Positions 45,701 to 53,575 are shown, counted from the stretch's first letter. The stretch: DNA of 62,600 nucleotides from Phormidium ambiguum IAM M-71 (GCF_001904725.1 NZ_MRCE01000040.1:1-62600), one strand, 5' to 3'. A program made the numbers and translations. Notes: generated by a model from the letters alone, not told the origin.

Positions 45701-46289
45701 TAAATTCGCGAAATTGAGTGGCGTTACTTATCTCAATTGTTACTTTGTGACTCCTGATTGTAGGTGTACTCGAATCAAAATCCAATGTTAACTCTTGCGA
45801 ACTCAACCCAGATATCTGAGGAAATTGCCAACTGAACAAGGATGCTTGTTCAGGAATTGCTGTTAAGGGAACGAGCATTAATTCAATTAATCTATCAATG
45901 ATTTCCTGGTAGTTTTCTTTTTCTTCTTTAGGTGAGACTTCGAGCGTTTCTCTTATCACCTTGCTTAATCTTTTTAATAAAACTGTTTTGATTTCCTGAA
46001 TTTTTTCTCCGAATACTTCACGACATCCATCCGTCAAATTGATTGTCGCCCGATACGTTCTCTCGCCTTTTTCTAGGGGCAGCTTTATTTCTTTGATTTT
46101 CGCTATATGAGTAGCGAAAGAATGAACATCAACGATTAACCTTAATCTTCCGTCCTTGTCTTTTTTAAGTGTGAATGTTTTTGCACCTGCTTCTCCGTTT
46201 AGTTCGTTAATTGTTTTCGAGAGCCAGTCTCTATAATCTAGGTGAGCCAGTTCATTTCTTTCTTCTCTTAACTCATTTTTATTTTCCAC
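42756..46289 (-). CDS. Unrecognised 1177-residue partner of the helicase
   Basis: I do not recognise this large soluble protein. It begins MENKNELREERNELAHLDYR. It has a region near 80-200 rich in strands and charged residues, a helical middle with many Glu/Lys, and a conserved-looking stretch KLLIVMVSSNKCDARSSRWG near 805. That stretch is followed by GEIVAVERTNTAIKV and DILYIAQTPFSEHLRV near 860-890. The strand-helix-strand order there loosely suggests an RNase H or PIWI-like fold, but the catalytic residues could not be assigned, so this is weak. It is always read with the helicase as the first gene of a two-gene unit. No signal peptide or membrane segment is seen. Confidence 0.6.
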   Translation of the reverse strand: MENKNELREERNELAHLDYRDWLSKTINELNGEAGAKTFTLKKDKDGRLRLIVDVHSFATHIAKIKEIKLPLEKGERTYRATINLTDGCREVFGEKIQEIKTVLLKRLSKVIRETLEVSPKEEKENYQEIIDRLIELMLVPLTAIPEQASLFSWQFPQISGLSSQELTLDFDSSTPTIRSHKVTIEISNATQFREFILTALDGYIRFLQGKSDLGEADYVIKNVRTTLESMRINGSDELLRLEKLINQETIGRLKREAEINYLEYWAKIIGDDCDEAGESIQKEVIYHYSREGEEKAREISLHEASFYLRDYSRRFKLLENFISNKPDDFDVTYQGVTVNLKELFSKRDAFSELPLVGKIDGCMGETDDPIRSLTSITLGLKFKLNGRVNNPEPYPSSFAYGLDIINPDSELHNKGLTETTPEERKRHAEKIIKFFVLYYFAFACSDPYAENYHYEQVLDFDVVKQFTEKVLQPLSKQSPESDADKKSLMRGFFRGMSKYLVSHKIESIVLILKKYLKQGKLLLSEEREVNIGLSQKLLLQELSEISNTSRFFTDDLYSENLKECLKYVFISPQGASKDAIIQFPVKLQFETDNFYRTGQKWEFNRRYQTGNIQMLPVFYKFVIQDTEKQFNRDKRNVQQLNSLLRKTGKTIPKNASEASEYMSRLVFSGSVIEFEVGEIALENETDSERFIYELTWRTIGLIIIEILTAKAKRNNDFKNWFVAQWILHETAENQTTQQETLIHNITEEWSHILSDYLLMNTQGIVMPKLNNYKITNAKNSLYSVLPQEYCSNNSEKRVLDKLLIVMVSSNKCDARSSRWGENYIANLTGEIVAVERTNTAIKVSRAKTLAYNCWGDELHRSPKGLRNAISYMYHKQGFRDILYIAQTPFSEHLRVTDQQNELFFMSPEIIKFIQEIADDLVIYPVLYDSYSALRIDSEIKEETLYVQDVRQLSNVFNDPNRSQVVFFNLFTGKTIEPERTFYNTVTTYSTLLNAHPGDVLDMNKIMDGLIKDGQLKDDIMFYLTLLHYSRYQKFQSQKKSPNNKEQSFLKLDPLDDIIGDNAIGRASAKGRHCIPSTQINYLAFLTEVYNGLLSPISGENAINNVTNPSENFLSFFEEIENYLANNEVSDPPNELPKNYNDFLVASYNNPSLKQRVNSILKKYEWEIVDGLVDVPF

Positions 46290-46383
46290 TGTCCGTTCCT
46301 CCTCATTTGATTAAAGTAAAAATGCTAGGAAATTGTATATTTGGGTTAGAAAAAAAGTAAATTTATTGAGTTTTTTCACCTCT

Positions 46384-46920
46384 CTATTGCTTAATCCAAC
46401 CCACAATTTCAAAAACAAGGTCTTCTATTTTTCGAGTGCCGTCCACAGTTAAATCAGCCATTGTTAGCAACACTGTCTGCACTTGTGCTTCTGTAGAGTG
46501 CGCTTCAAACTGCTGCCATTGTTGGCGATCGCTTAACCCTCTCTCAACCAACCGAGCTTCGCGTATTGACTCGTTTACCCCTACGAAAACTAAGCGAAAA
46601 TCCAAAGGGGTAACTATCTGGCGCAGTACTGGGATGATTTCAGCATGACGGATGCCATCTACAACCAATGGTTGTCCAAGCTGCCAGTTAACCTGCGCTA
46701 GAACTGCTTTACAGAACTGTTCCATCCCCTGGTTAATCAGAGAAGCACCGACAGCCTGCAACACTTCTCTTGAGTCACCCAGCCCTTGACTTTGCGCTAC
46801 AGTCCGAACGTAGTCCCCAAAACTGACTCGTTGCCATTCCAGAGATGAAGCTACCTCAATTGAAAGTGTTGACTTACCACTGGCGATACTGCCAGCGAAA
46901 CCGACAACAATTGGTTTCAT
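46384..46920 (-). CDS. P-loop (deoxy)nucleoside/nucleotide kinase-like protein
   Basis: The 178-residue protein has Walker A, VVGFAGSIASGKSTLSIEVA, at the start. It continues with RVSFGDYVRTVAQSQGLGDS and LVVDGIRHAEIIPVL, where VDG follows the usual Walker B or substrate Asp of nucleoside monophosphate kinases. A lid-like ESIREARLVERGLSDRQQWQ is near 125. Size and order are those of adenylate kinase or dephospho-CoA kinase relatives. The substrate could be a nucleotide or a modified base in nucleic acid. It overlaps the ASCH gene by 4 nt and is the last gene of the operon. Confidence 0.75.
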   Translation of the reverse strand: MKPIVVGFAGSIASGKSTLSIEVASSLEWQRVSFGDYVRTVAQSQGLGDSREVLQAVGASLINQGMEQFCKAVLAQVNWQLGQPLVVDGIRHAEIIPVLRQIVTPLDFRLVFVGVNESIREARLVERGLSDRQQWQQFEAHSTEAQVQTVLLTMADLTVDGTRKIEDLVFEIVGWIKQ

Positions 46921-47501
46921 AAATTCCCAAGATCTAGTTGTAATTGACCAGAACTTTCATGCAGAACTACCCAACCTCGGCGATCTCGTTTAGTGAATTT
47001 AATTGGGGAAATAGACTTGACATTTTCAATTCGCATTAGAGTTGCAAATGATGCAGTCTCACGTTGCTTCCAAAAGTCTGGATCTTGGGCGCATATAGCA
47101 GCCGCAAAATTTTTCTTGATAGTTAGCCATGATTCTGGCTCTAAGTGATAAAACCAAGCTTGGGCAACTTGACATACTCCTACGATTGGCCCACTGGATT
47201 GCTTTAATAACACAACGTCACCTTTATCTACACGGTTGTAGGGGGCAAAGCGACGGCTAGAAAACCGGGATTCAACTGTTTTCTTGCCTTCCAAAATAAA
47301 TTGGAGATAGGGTTCTACCAAAATGGCTAAGTGAAGTGTAAAAGTTGCTTCGTAGGGCGTTTTCAACTGCTTTAAATAACTCTCCCAAAAAGGATCGCCC
47401 TGCACAGCTAACAACAGTTCATCAACCAGCGGCAAGAGAGAGTTTTGTATTGTTCCGCTGTTCTTCAAAGAGTAAATTCTCCTTTTGTTCTGTACTGACA
47501 A
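46917..47501 (-). CDS. ASCH-domain protein
   Basis: This 194-residue protein has the ASCH (PUA-like) fold motif in LVEPYLQFILEGKKTVESRF followed by SSRRFAPYNRVDKGDVVLLK and SGPIVGVCQVAQAWFY. The Gly-Lys-Lys-Thr-x-Glu-x-Arg pattern is the diagnostic loop. The first 50 residues overlap the methyltransferase gene by 80 nt, so the true start might be later. ASCH domains bind RNA or modified bases, and some are nucleases or amidohydrolases of modified cytosine. Here it lies between a methyltransferase and a P-loop kinase, which suggests nucleic acid or base recognition. Confidence 0.75.
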   Translation of the reverse strand: MSVQNKRRIYSLKNSGTIQNSLLPLVDELLLAVQGDPFWESYLKQLKTPYEATFTLHLAILVEPYLQFILEGKKTVESRFSSRRFAPYNRVDKGDVVLLKQSSGPIVGVCQVAQAWFYHLEPESWLTIKKNFAAAICAQDPDFWKQRETASFATLMRIENVKSISPIKFTKRDRRGWVVLHESSGQLQLDLGNL

Positions 47502-48723
47502 TGTTTACGAGCTGATGGGTGGCGTGGGACACAAGTTCGGCTTCCTTTTGGTTTAGCGGGCGCTTTAGAGCTAAAGCCACTGCTTCGTAAGGCGATCGCC
47601 CAACTGCCATAGCCCGCAGAATCTGCCGCAGTACACCCCGCCCCTGACAAGCAAAGATCCGGTTCCCAGAAGTCCACACATCAGCCAACTGACGACGCGG
47701 ATCTCTCCGGCTCACTGATTGAAGCACATCTCCGGGTACAACGGATATCAGAGATGGGTCGGCAAAGCCCGATAAATCAGGCTGGCGAACACGCACTCTC
47801 ACCCCAAGCAGCACTTCTTCAATCCAAGAGTCCTCTTGTGGCAGAAGTGTTGGACGCGGGACTTGAGTCTGATGGCTGCGGCAGAACACTGCTAGATCGC
47901 CGCGTCGCCATTCCCTGGAAACTGCGTGCAGCCCTTCTGCCCTGAGTCCGTTGAGTTCAAACGGTGGTGTTATGTAGGACAAAGCTGCTGCTTCCAGCTT
48001 GACGAGGGTCAAACCAATCTGTTGCGCCCACTCCAAGGTGTTTGCCCATTCCCGCTTCATGCCAGGGCGAGTGCCAATAGGTGGCATACTGATTAAAATG
48101 TGTCCGCCAATTTTGCACAGTTGGCAAGCTGTCCAAAGAAAGGATTGAATATGCTCTGGATACCAGGGCGGATCTAGGACAACAGCTGCTGCCGTGAGAT
48201 TAGGTAGCGGATCTTCGATCGCATTGCACCGGATTACCTGGGTTTTTGGTACTGAAGAAGCAAAGCTGTCGGTTGTAGTACGACTTGCCTCAAGCAATAC
48301 TAATTGGCGTGGGTAGGATTGTTCAATTCCCATCCGCAGCAAACTAGGGGTTCCAAGTAGTACAATTGTATCACTGGAGCGGGTTAGCTTCGCGCATTGA
48401 TTTAATAAGTGTTTGACTGCTACATCACTAAATCGCCAATCGTAGTCCAGAGGATGGGGAACGGGTAAGGAAATCTGGTGGTATGAGTAAGTTGGTAGTT
48501 CTAGCTTTTGTTTAGCAGGTTTGAGTAGCTCTGCCAGAAGTTCGGTAGAAATTATCTTGGTGGAGGCAAGGCGTTGGAGGGAGTTGAGGGCAACCGATGG
48601 GTAGACTCCAGGCAGTGATGCTATTAATTGGTCAAATGTGTGTACTCCATAGGCGATTGCCTCAAGCACCCAGCCGTCAACAGCATCTTCAAACATCTGC
48701 GTTTCAGTTTGATTGATTGTCAT
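47422..48723 (-). CDS. DPPW-type amino-methyltransferase with N-terminal winged helix
   Basis: This 433-residue protein has an N-terminal winged-helix region (FDQLIASLPGVYPSVALNSL near residue 27). A Rossmann methyltransferase core follows, with IVLLGTPSLLRMGIEQSYPR near 118, LVLLEAS, and the motif IV AAAVVLDPPWYPEHIQSFLW near 183. DPPW is typical of amino-methylating enzymes of the MT-A70 group. The wHTH plus DPPx layout also recalls branched polyamine synthase BpsA, so the substrate is open. About 150 C-terminal residues are not assigned. It follows the radical SAM gene by 2 nt. Confidence 0.7.
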   Translation of the reverse strand: MTINQTETQMFEDAVDGWVLEAIAYGVHTFDQLIASLPGVYPSVALNSLQRLASTKIISTELLAELLKPAKQKLELPTYSYHQISLPVPHPLDYDWRFSDVAVKHLLNQCAKLTRSSDTIVLLGTPSLLRMGIEQSYPRQLVLLEASRTTTDSFASSVPKTQVIRCNAIEDPLPNLTAAAVVLDPPWYPEHIQSFLWTACQLCKIGGHILISMPPIGTRPGMKREWANTLEWAQQIGLTLVKLEAAALSYITPPFELNGLRAEGLHAVSREWRRGDLAVFCRSHQTQVPRPTLLPQEDSWIEEVLLGVRVRVRQPDLSGFADPSLISVVPGDVLQSVSRRDPRRQLADVWTSGNRIFACQGRGVLRQILRAMAVGRSPYEAVALALKRPLNQKEAELVSHATHQLVNIVSTEQKENLLFEEQRNNTKLSLAAG

Positions 48724-48725
48724 TT

Positions 48726-49733
48726 TTATTTGCCTCCACGAAGCGACACATCAGCGATGTTGCAAGCTCTTTCTTCACTGGAATATCGGGTTTCTAACTC
48801 GACAAGCCAAGCTTCAATTGCAATTTGTTGATTCTGCAATGCTTCAAAGGTGGTATGGTTCAGACGTTCCTTGACTGGGGTGAATTTCTGAATCTGGAGT
48901 GGAACTGTCCGCAGTGGTAAATTTCGATCGAGCATTTGAAGGCGGTCAACAAAGCGACGCATATCTTCTGCTATGCTGCTCCCCGATGGGGAAGTAAATG
49001 TGGGGTAGGCATATAAATCGATGCCCAGTGTCAATAGCCGTCTCATCAGTTCAAATTGCTGGTCAAACAGAGCAGGTTCCGCACGGGTGTTAAACGCAAA
49101 TGACTCAGCGTTGAAGCCCTTGAAGCAGCAAACACGACCGTAGTTGGGGTATGTAGCTATCAGTTCGATGTCTGTATCTTTGAGAAATTGCCAGAAGTAG
49201 TCGTTACTGAGGTTGTCGTCAGACCAAAGGTAAACCTGGCGTTCAAGCCCACGATTTTTGAGTTCAGCCATCATCCAAGGTACCCATTCGGGAACCATAT
49301 CCGGTTGTCCGCCTGTTAAGTCGATGATGGGAGGTGGATCTGGTTGAGCGAGGTAGCGATCGATCAAAGTAGTAGGACTCAACCAATCCGAGTAATCGGG
49401 GTTGGCGGATAGCAGTTCAAAGGGGACATAGCAATACCAACAACGCCAGTTGCAAGCAGCGTATTGGAAAACCTGCGCCCGAATCATATCGGTTGATGGT
49501 AGACTCAGCGCCTTGCAAGCTGGATCGATCGGTAAGGGGTTGAGTGGCCAACCGGAATTACCAAGAGTGCGTCGGAAGTGTCGGATACGTCCAACACCAC
49601 CACAGTTAGGAGGTTCAGTCAGATCCTTCTCCTGCTCGGTGTTAAGGAAATTTGTGATTAGGAGACGCTTACCAGGTAGATCGACTGATGCAGAGCGATA
49701 GCGTGCTGACAATGCTTCTGTGTTAATTGCCAT
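48726..49733 (-). CDS. Radical SAM enzyme
   Basis: This 335-residue protein has the cluster motif CNWRCWYC near residue 93 (Cys-x3-Cys-x2-Cys), preceded by RAQVFQYAA and followed by YVPFELLSANPDYSDW. The SAM-binding GGQPDMVPEW near 140 replaces the usual GGEP. C-terminal strands and VSLRGGK close the chain. It therefore generates a 5'-deoxyadenosyl radical, but the substrate is not visible. It overlaps the DUF4186-like gene by 11 nt and sits before the methyltransferase. It lacks the extended motifs expected of viperins. A role in nucleotide or nucleic acid modification is suggested by its neighbours. Confidence 0.85.
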   Translation of the reverse strand: MAINTEALSARYRSASVDLPGKRLLITNFLNTEQEKDLTEPPNCGGVGRIRHFRRTLGNSGWPLNPLPIDPACKALSLPSTDMIRAQVFQYAACNWRCWYCYVPFELLSANPDYSDWLSPTTLIDRYLAQPDPPPIIDLTGGQPDMVPEWVPWMMAELKNRGLERQVYLWSDDNLSNDYFWQFLKDTDIELIATYPNYGRVCCFKGFNAESFAFNTRAEPALFDQQFELMRRLLTLGIDLYAYPTFTSPSGSSIAEDMRRFVDRLQMLDRNLPLRTVPLQIQKFTPVKERLNHTTFEALQNQQIAIEAWLVELETRYSSEERACNIADVSLRGGK

Positions 49734-50400
49734 CGAAACTTTTACCTCCCTTGTCCTCTGTAGAAGAACTTTTTGGGGATTGACGGCTCTTCCGTGGAAC
49801 CTTCTGTGCTTGGTCTGTCAAATTGGGCAACTTCTCTTCGATGTACAACATGACCAAATCAGTTAGGTACGCGATTTCATCGTTAGTTAAATCTCTACCT
49901 TGAGGAATGTTATGCCAATATTCAATACACTTACGGCAGCAACAAGCTGTAGCGTGTTGGGCATAGAAGATACTGTTACCGGAATAAGGAGTTTGCTGAC
50001 CATCTCGATATGGACGCTTTTTGCCGTCCGGCATCTCATGCACTTCGCCAACATACTTTCTAATTCTGTGAGTAGCAGCTTTACGCAGTTCAATTTGACC
50101 CTTTCTGAGTGCATGATCTAGAGCATTTTGGTCAATCTCTCTATGCCAATAATCGTGTCGAAACTTTTCATGCTTTAGGGCTTCAAAAGTATGTTTAGCA
50201 TCATTAATATCACGTTTGTGAACTCGTTCCCAGTCAACCAGTTCTGCCCCGCACTGACGGCAATTACCAAATTGGTTAACTGGTTTCATTTTTCGGGTTT
50301 GTTTTTGCAAAAAGCAATGTAAGTCATTCTTACAATCTGTACTAGTGCATTTAAGCTTGAGAGGCTTGAGTTCCTCTTCTGCATTCCAATCTGTTGACAT
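49723..50400 (-). CDS. DUF4186-like protein with N-terminal zinc ribbon
   Basis: This 225-residue protein has an N-terminal CxxxxC...C...CxxC ribbon (CTSTDCKNDLHC and CRQCGAEL). Its C-terminal half matches the DUF4186 pattern: DGQQTPYSGNSIFYAQHATA and CCCRKCIEYWHNIPQGRDLT near 140-180. The QTP, QHATA-CCR and KWH/YWH elements are the family hallmark. The function of DUF4186 is unknown. It begins 40 nt after the protease gene and overlaps the radical SAM gene, so it is the first dedicated gene of the modification-like operon. The end is a basic, Ser-rich tail. Confidence 0.7.
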   Translation of the reverse strand: MSTDWNAEEELKPLKLKCTSTDCKNDLHCFLQKQTRKMKPVNQFGNCRQCGAELVDWERVHKRDINDAKHTFEALKHEKFRHDYWHREIDQNALDHALRKGQIELRKAATHRIRKYVGEVHEMPDGKKRPYRDGQQTPYSGNSIFYAQHATACCCRKCIEYWHNIPQGRDLTNDEIAYLTDLVMLYIEEKLPNLTDQAQKVPRKSRQSPKSSSTEDKGGKSFDGN

Positions 50401-50439
50401 ATATTTCAGATTTCATAAATCATCAATTTTTGGAACCGA

Positions 50440-51906
50440 TCAACTATCAGAAAGGGCTCGCAACAAAAGATCTCGATCGACTTTATTGAGTCGCCCAAAG
50501 TTCACTTGTTCTAAGAGAAGATCACGCGCAGCCTGCCAAGGATCTGTATAGTCTGTATCCTGTGCTTGCAGGTTAGTTGCTGTTCCCCACCAGTTTTCGC
50601 CCTGCAATGACAAACGAAAAGCCATATAGTTGGCGAGTGCCGCCACTGATACATTTTCTCTAGCTGCGACTAGGGGAACGACCCTTTTCAACCGCTCAAT
50701 ACTTTCTCCGGCTTCCTCCTCACACAACTTGACTAACTCTTCGGCACGACCAGCGAGTACGATATATCCGGCAAATCGAGTTGCTGTTTTCTCCTCTGGG
50801 GACTCCCGTCGCTCCTGCGCTGTTTCGCTCTCTTCAATTACCGTGCGTTCATCTAATTCTGGTTCTTGAGCTGCGTGCCAAAGTTCGTGGAGAAGATCGG
50901 AGAGCCAACGTGCTGCCGACTTTGTTTGCTGCTTGAGAACTATGACGTTACGACCTCCTACACGCCAGAAAGCACCGTGAAATGCACCAGAATCATTCAG
51001 GGGCAAGACTGGCACTCCTAAACTCCAGACATAGTGCAGTGCATTTTTAAAGGTTAGAGAGCCGTAAGTGGACAGAATCGCTTCTCGAACTTCATTCGGA
51101 TTTGTAGGAATTTGTTTCTTTGGTAGGTCTGATGTGGCATCAAGTACAAGAAGTGCCAAATAGTGTGCGTAGAGAGTGTATGCGCTCAAGCGACGCTCAT
51201 CAGTTCGCTTATTCATTTTGAAGCGAACTGTTCCCATTGCTGCTGTATTTAGCTGTAGTGGACTGGAGCTAAAGATGGCAGTAGGTGTTAAGCCGAATAC
51301 TCGATTCAAAAGTGCTGCTGCTCGCAGAGCTAGGCTACCAGCTTGGTCTTCAGCTACATTATCTATTTGGAGATTTCCTCCAGCAGATTGGGGAAGAAGT
51401 CTTTTAATAATGAATTCGCGATCGATTCCCACTTCCCGTAGGCGACCAAACAAAGTGGTTAATGAAACTTGAGCATTGGGTAAGAAGACATCTTCTCTTA
51501 TGTTGATTCCAAGAGCCTGACTTACCTCTACTAATCGCGCAAAGCTTGCAGAGGCGTATTCGGTGTCTTCGTAGCGCTGGATCTGCTGTTCTTTAAGTCC
51601 AAGTCGTTGAGCAAGTTCCTTCTGACTTAAGCCAGCAGCAATACGAGCTTTGATAAGAGCCAGTGGTAGTTCCTCTAATGATTCAAGTTCTAGTACTGCA
51701 CACTTACCAGATTTTAGTGCTTCGTACTCCTCAAGCTCCTCCCGCAGATCGCTAAGTTGACTCTGTAAGGCATCTCGCTGGGCCTTCCACAGCAATGGAT
51801 GGACTTCCTCTCTTTTGTTTGAATTTTGGTCAAACTGTGTTAATGCTTGCTCAAACTTTTTTGCTTGAGTTTGCGTTACGCGGTACTGTCGTTCATTCTT
51901 AATCAT
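50440..51906 (-). CDS. XRE regulator fused to an ImmA/IrrE-type metalloprotease
   Basis: The 488-residue protein opens with a coiled coil (about 1-75). A Cro/C1 helix-turn-helix, AGLSQKELAQRLGLKEQQIQ, follows near 95, then a long middle part. An ImmA/IrrE protease domain carries WLSDLLHELWHAAQEPELDE near 330 (HExxH zinc motif). Such proteins cleave or relieve repressors and often belong to toxin-antitoxin or SOS-like circuits of mobile elements. It overlaps the nucleotidyltransferase-like gene by 4 nt, so the pair is coupled. It may bind the double-dyad operator upstream. Confidence 0.8.
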   Translation of the reverse strand: MIKNERQYRVTQTQAKKFEQALTQFDQNSNKREEVHPLLWKAQRDALQSQLSDLREELEEYEALKSGKCAVLELESLEELPLALIKARIAAGLSQKELAQRLGLKEQQIQRYEDTEYASASFARLVEVSQALGINIREDVFLPNAQVSLTTLFGRLREVGIDREFIIKRLLPQSAGGNLQIDNVAEDQAGSLALRAAALLNRVFGLTPTAIFSSSPLQLNTAAMGTVRFKMNKRTDERRLSAYTLYAHYLALLVLDATSDLPKKQIPTNPNEVREAILSTYGSLTFKNALHYVWSLGVPVLPLNDSGAFHGAFWRVGGRNVIVLKQQTKSAARWLSDLLHELWHAAQEPELDERTVIEESETAQERRESPEEKTATRFAGYIVLAGRAEELVKLCEEEAGESIERLKRVVPLVAARENVSVAALANYMAFRLSLQGENWWGTATNLQAQDTDYTDPWQAARDLLLEQVNFGRLNKVDRDLLLRALSDS

Positions 51907-52343
51907 GGCTGCGATCCTCGCAAATCTATAGCAACAATACCTTTGGGATTCCCGTTTCTATCAGTTTGGAAAAACTCTAAAAACGTTTTTCCTGCTTTGT
52001 CTGCTGGGTCTTGTGCCAGAAAAAACTCTCCTAGATACTTGGCTTTTTGAGCCGCACGCTTATTGTGAAAGTTGAGCAGGATGGGATCGAGAAGGTTTGG
52101 ATCAACACCTGTGGTATCCCAGCAGCCGTCGAAGTCATTAGGATTTTCCTTTTCGGTTACAAAACTGCCATCGATATAAACGACCTGGCAGCCTGCTTTT
52201 GACAGTGAATCTAAGGCGGACTTCAGTCCCTTAAGAAGTCGCTGTCGATGTGGTGTTGTTCCAAAGCGAGCGGCGAATTCTTGCCAGGTAGCCCAATGCA
52301 CTCCTGGAGGTAGGTTTCCGTCAGAGTTAAACGCTGGTATCAT
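51903..52343 (-). CDS. DUF6932/nucleotidyltransferase-like protein
   Basis: This 146-residue protein has a short motif, QVVYIDGSFVTEKENPNDFD near residue 55, that matches the GSx-to-DxD start of nucleotidyltransferase folds. DGCWDTTGVDPNLLD follows. The rest, with FLAQDPADKAGKTFLEFFQT, fits the small family usually placed beside XRE-ImmA genes. The start ATG 52343 lies 3 nt from a large dyad. It is probably the partner in an autoregulated toxin-antitoxin-like pair, with which component is toxic not decided. Confidence 0.65.
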   Translation of the reverse strand: MIPAFNSDGNLPPGVHWATWQEFAARFGTTPHRQRLLKGLKSALDSLSKAGCQVVYIDGSFVTEKENPNDFDGCWDTTGVDPNLLDPILLNFHNKRAAQKAKYLGEFFLAQDPADKAGKTFLEFFQTDRNGNPKGIVAIDLRGSQP

Positions 52344-52345
52344 TT

Positions 52346-52393
52346 CACAACTTTATTGTTGTGTTTTAACTATAACACAACAATAAAGTTGTG
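52346..52393. promoter_or_regulatory. Double CACAAC-N6-GTTGTG operator covering the ribosome-binding region
   Basis: Two 18-bp dyads, CACAACTTTATTGTTGTG at 52346-52363 and CACAACAATAAAGTTGTG at 52376-52393, are themselves mirror images. The whole forms a 48-bp inverted repeat with 20-bp perfect arms and an 8-nt spacer. It sits 2 nt upstream of the start of the nucleotidyltransferase-like gene. It can act as operator DNA for the XRE protein, or as an RNA hairpin hiding the translation start. Confidence 0.75.
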
Positions 52394-52480
52394 TGGATAG
52401 TTTGTTAAACATTTCTTCTTCCAAACCTGGCTAAAATCTTCTTCAAGTCACAAATTTTGAGCTAACCCGAAATCAAGCTT

Positions 52481-52531
52481 AAATAGGTACTAAATAGCTG
52501 CTCAGTACCTATTTAATAGGTATAGTACCTA
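52481..52531. terminator. Inverted repeats after the Fic gene
   Basis: AAATAGGTACT at 52481-52491 pairs with AGTACCTATTT at 52504-52514 (11-bp stem, 12-nt loop). TAGGTATAGTACCTA at 52517-52531 overlaps the Fic stop codon. The arms share the sequence TAGGTA. It could be a terminator or the promoter/operator of the next operon, as it lacks a clear T run. Confidence 0.4.
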
Positions 52532-53575
52532 TATCTTCCGCCAACGAGCATCCGGGCCACGACCCAGACATTCCAGCTGTCCCGCATCTCGCTCTTGCCG
52601 CAGAATGCGACGAATCAGGTCAATTCCCACAGTGGGACATCGTTCCTGTAAATCCCTGACAGAGAATTCAACAGGCAAATTGCTAATGGCATCCACCACC
52701 ATCGCGGTTTTAGCACCCTTGACCGAAGTTACTAACCCAACCCGCTGCTCGAACTCCCGATAGGCAGACAACACCACTACCCCCAGAAAATACTCCCACC
52801 AGGGCAACAAACTATGCTGTCCTTGGTGCCAACCCTGCGAGGATTGGTAAAGGGTATCGTAGTAACTTTCCTTGGTGCGTTCGACAATTCGTTCCAAACT
52901 GATAAAACGCCCCACCTCGTAACCAGCTTTGTATAACAGCAGCAAGGTGAGAAGGCGAGCCATTCGCCCATTACCATCTAGAAAAGGGTGGATGCACAGA
53001 AAATCTAAGACATAAGAAGGAATAAGCAACAACGGCTCGATTTCACCGGACTGCCAGAAGCTATTGAATCGTTCGTGCAAGCGTTCCATTGCCTCCGGTG
53101 TGGCATAAGCCGAAACTGGCTTAAACCTCACAACCTTTGTGCCGTCGGGATGAGTTTCGCTGATTTGATTGTCCACTGACTTCCAGCGTCCCCCTTCTCC
53201 AACAGAAAACTGGTAGAGGTCGCGGTGCAGCTGTAGTACCACCCCAGGTGTGAAGGGGATGTGGGCATAGCTGGTGTGAATCGTGTTTAGCACATCGCGG
53301 TAGCCAGCGATTTCTTGTTCGGAGCGATCTCGCGGTATAGTTTTTTCAGCAACCAGTTCCTTGATGCGTTCCAAAGGTGCGGTGATACCTTCAATGCGGT
53401 TGGAGGATTCGGTACTCTGAATAATGGCTACTTGGCGCAGGGTTTCCAGTGCTTGAGGTGCCTGTTCTTTGAACAACTCCTGTTTACCCTTGTATTCTCC
53501 AATCAAGCGGATGGTTTGCAGGAGTCCTTGGGTAATCAACTGTTCCTCAATGAAGCCTGTTTCAAAGGATTGCAT
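52529..53575 (-). CDS. Fic family AMP-transferase-like protein
   Basis: The 348-residue protein has the Fic core motif, IHPFLDGNGRMARLLTLLLL near 200, preceded by the usual flap region. An N-terminal Fic_N-like domain includes the inhibitory motif in STESSNRIEGIT near 55 (S-x3-E-G). A C-terminal winged-helix (FSVRDLQERCPTVGIDLIRR) is present. This is the common self-inhibited class II type, which modifies proteins, usually by AMP transfer. It stands between the mobilization genes and the defence-like island, and both could use it. Target unknown. Confidence 0.85.
   Translation of the reverse strand: MQSFETGFIEEQLITQGLLQTIRLIGEYKGKQELFKEQAPQALETLRQVAIIQSTESSNRIEGITAPLERIKELVAEKTIPRDRSEQEIAGYRDVLNTIHTSYAHIPFTPGVVLQLHRDLYQFSVGEGGRWKSVDNQISETHPDGTKVVRFKPVSAYATPEAMERLHERFNSFWQSGEIEPLLLIPSYVLDFLCIHPFLDGNGRMARLLTLLLLYKAGYEVGRFISLERIVERTKESYYDTLYQSSQGWHQGQHSLLPWWEYFLGVVVLSAYREFEQRVGLVTSVKGAKTAMVVDAISNLPVEFSVRDLQERCPTVGIDLIRRILRQERDAGQLECLGRGPDARWRKI

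Noticed and set aside
38872-46289. Helicase pair as DISARM, Zorya or a pPIWI-RE island
   Set aside because: No DUF1998-type, MotA/B-like or clear PIWI catalytic motifs were found; the RNase H-like hint in the 1177-residue protein is too weak to name.
48726-49733. Radical SAM gene as a prokaryotic viperin
   Set aside because: It has CNWRCWYC and GGQP motifs but not the extended viperin motifs, and its neighbours differ from usual viperin partners.
52346-52393. Long palindrome considered as the target of the telomere resolvase
   Set aside because: It splits into two operator-like dyads, its centre is not palindromic, and it sits directly at a start codon 50 kb from the resolvase gene in this window.
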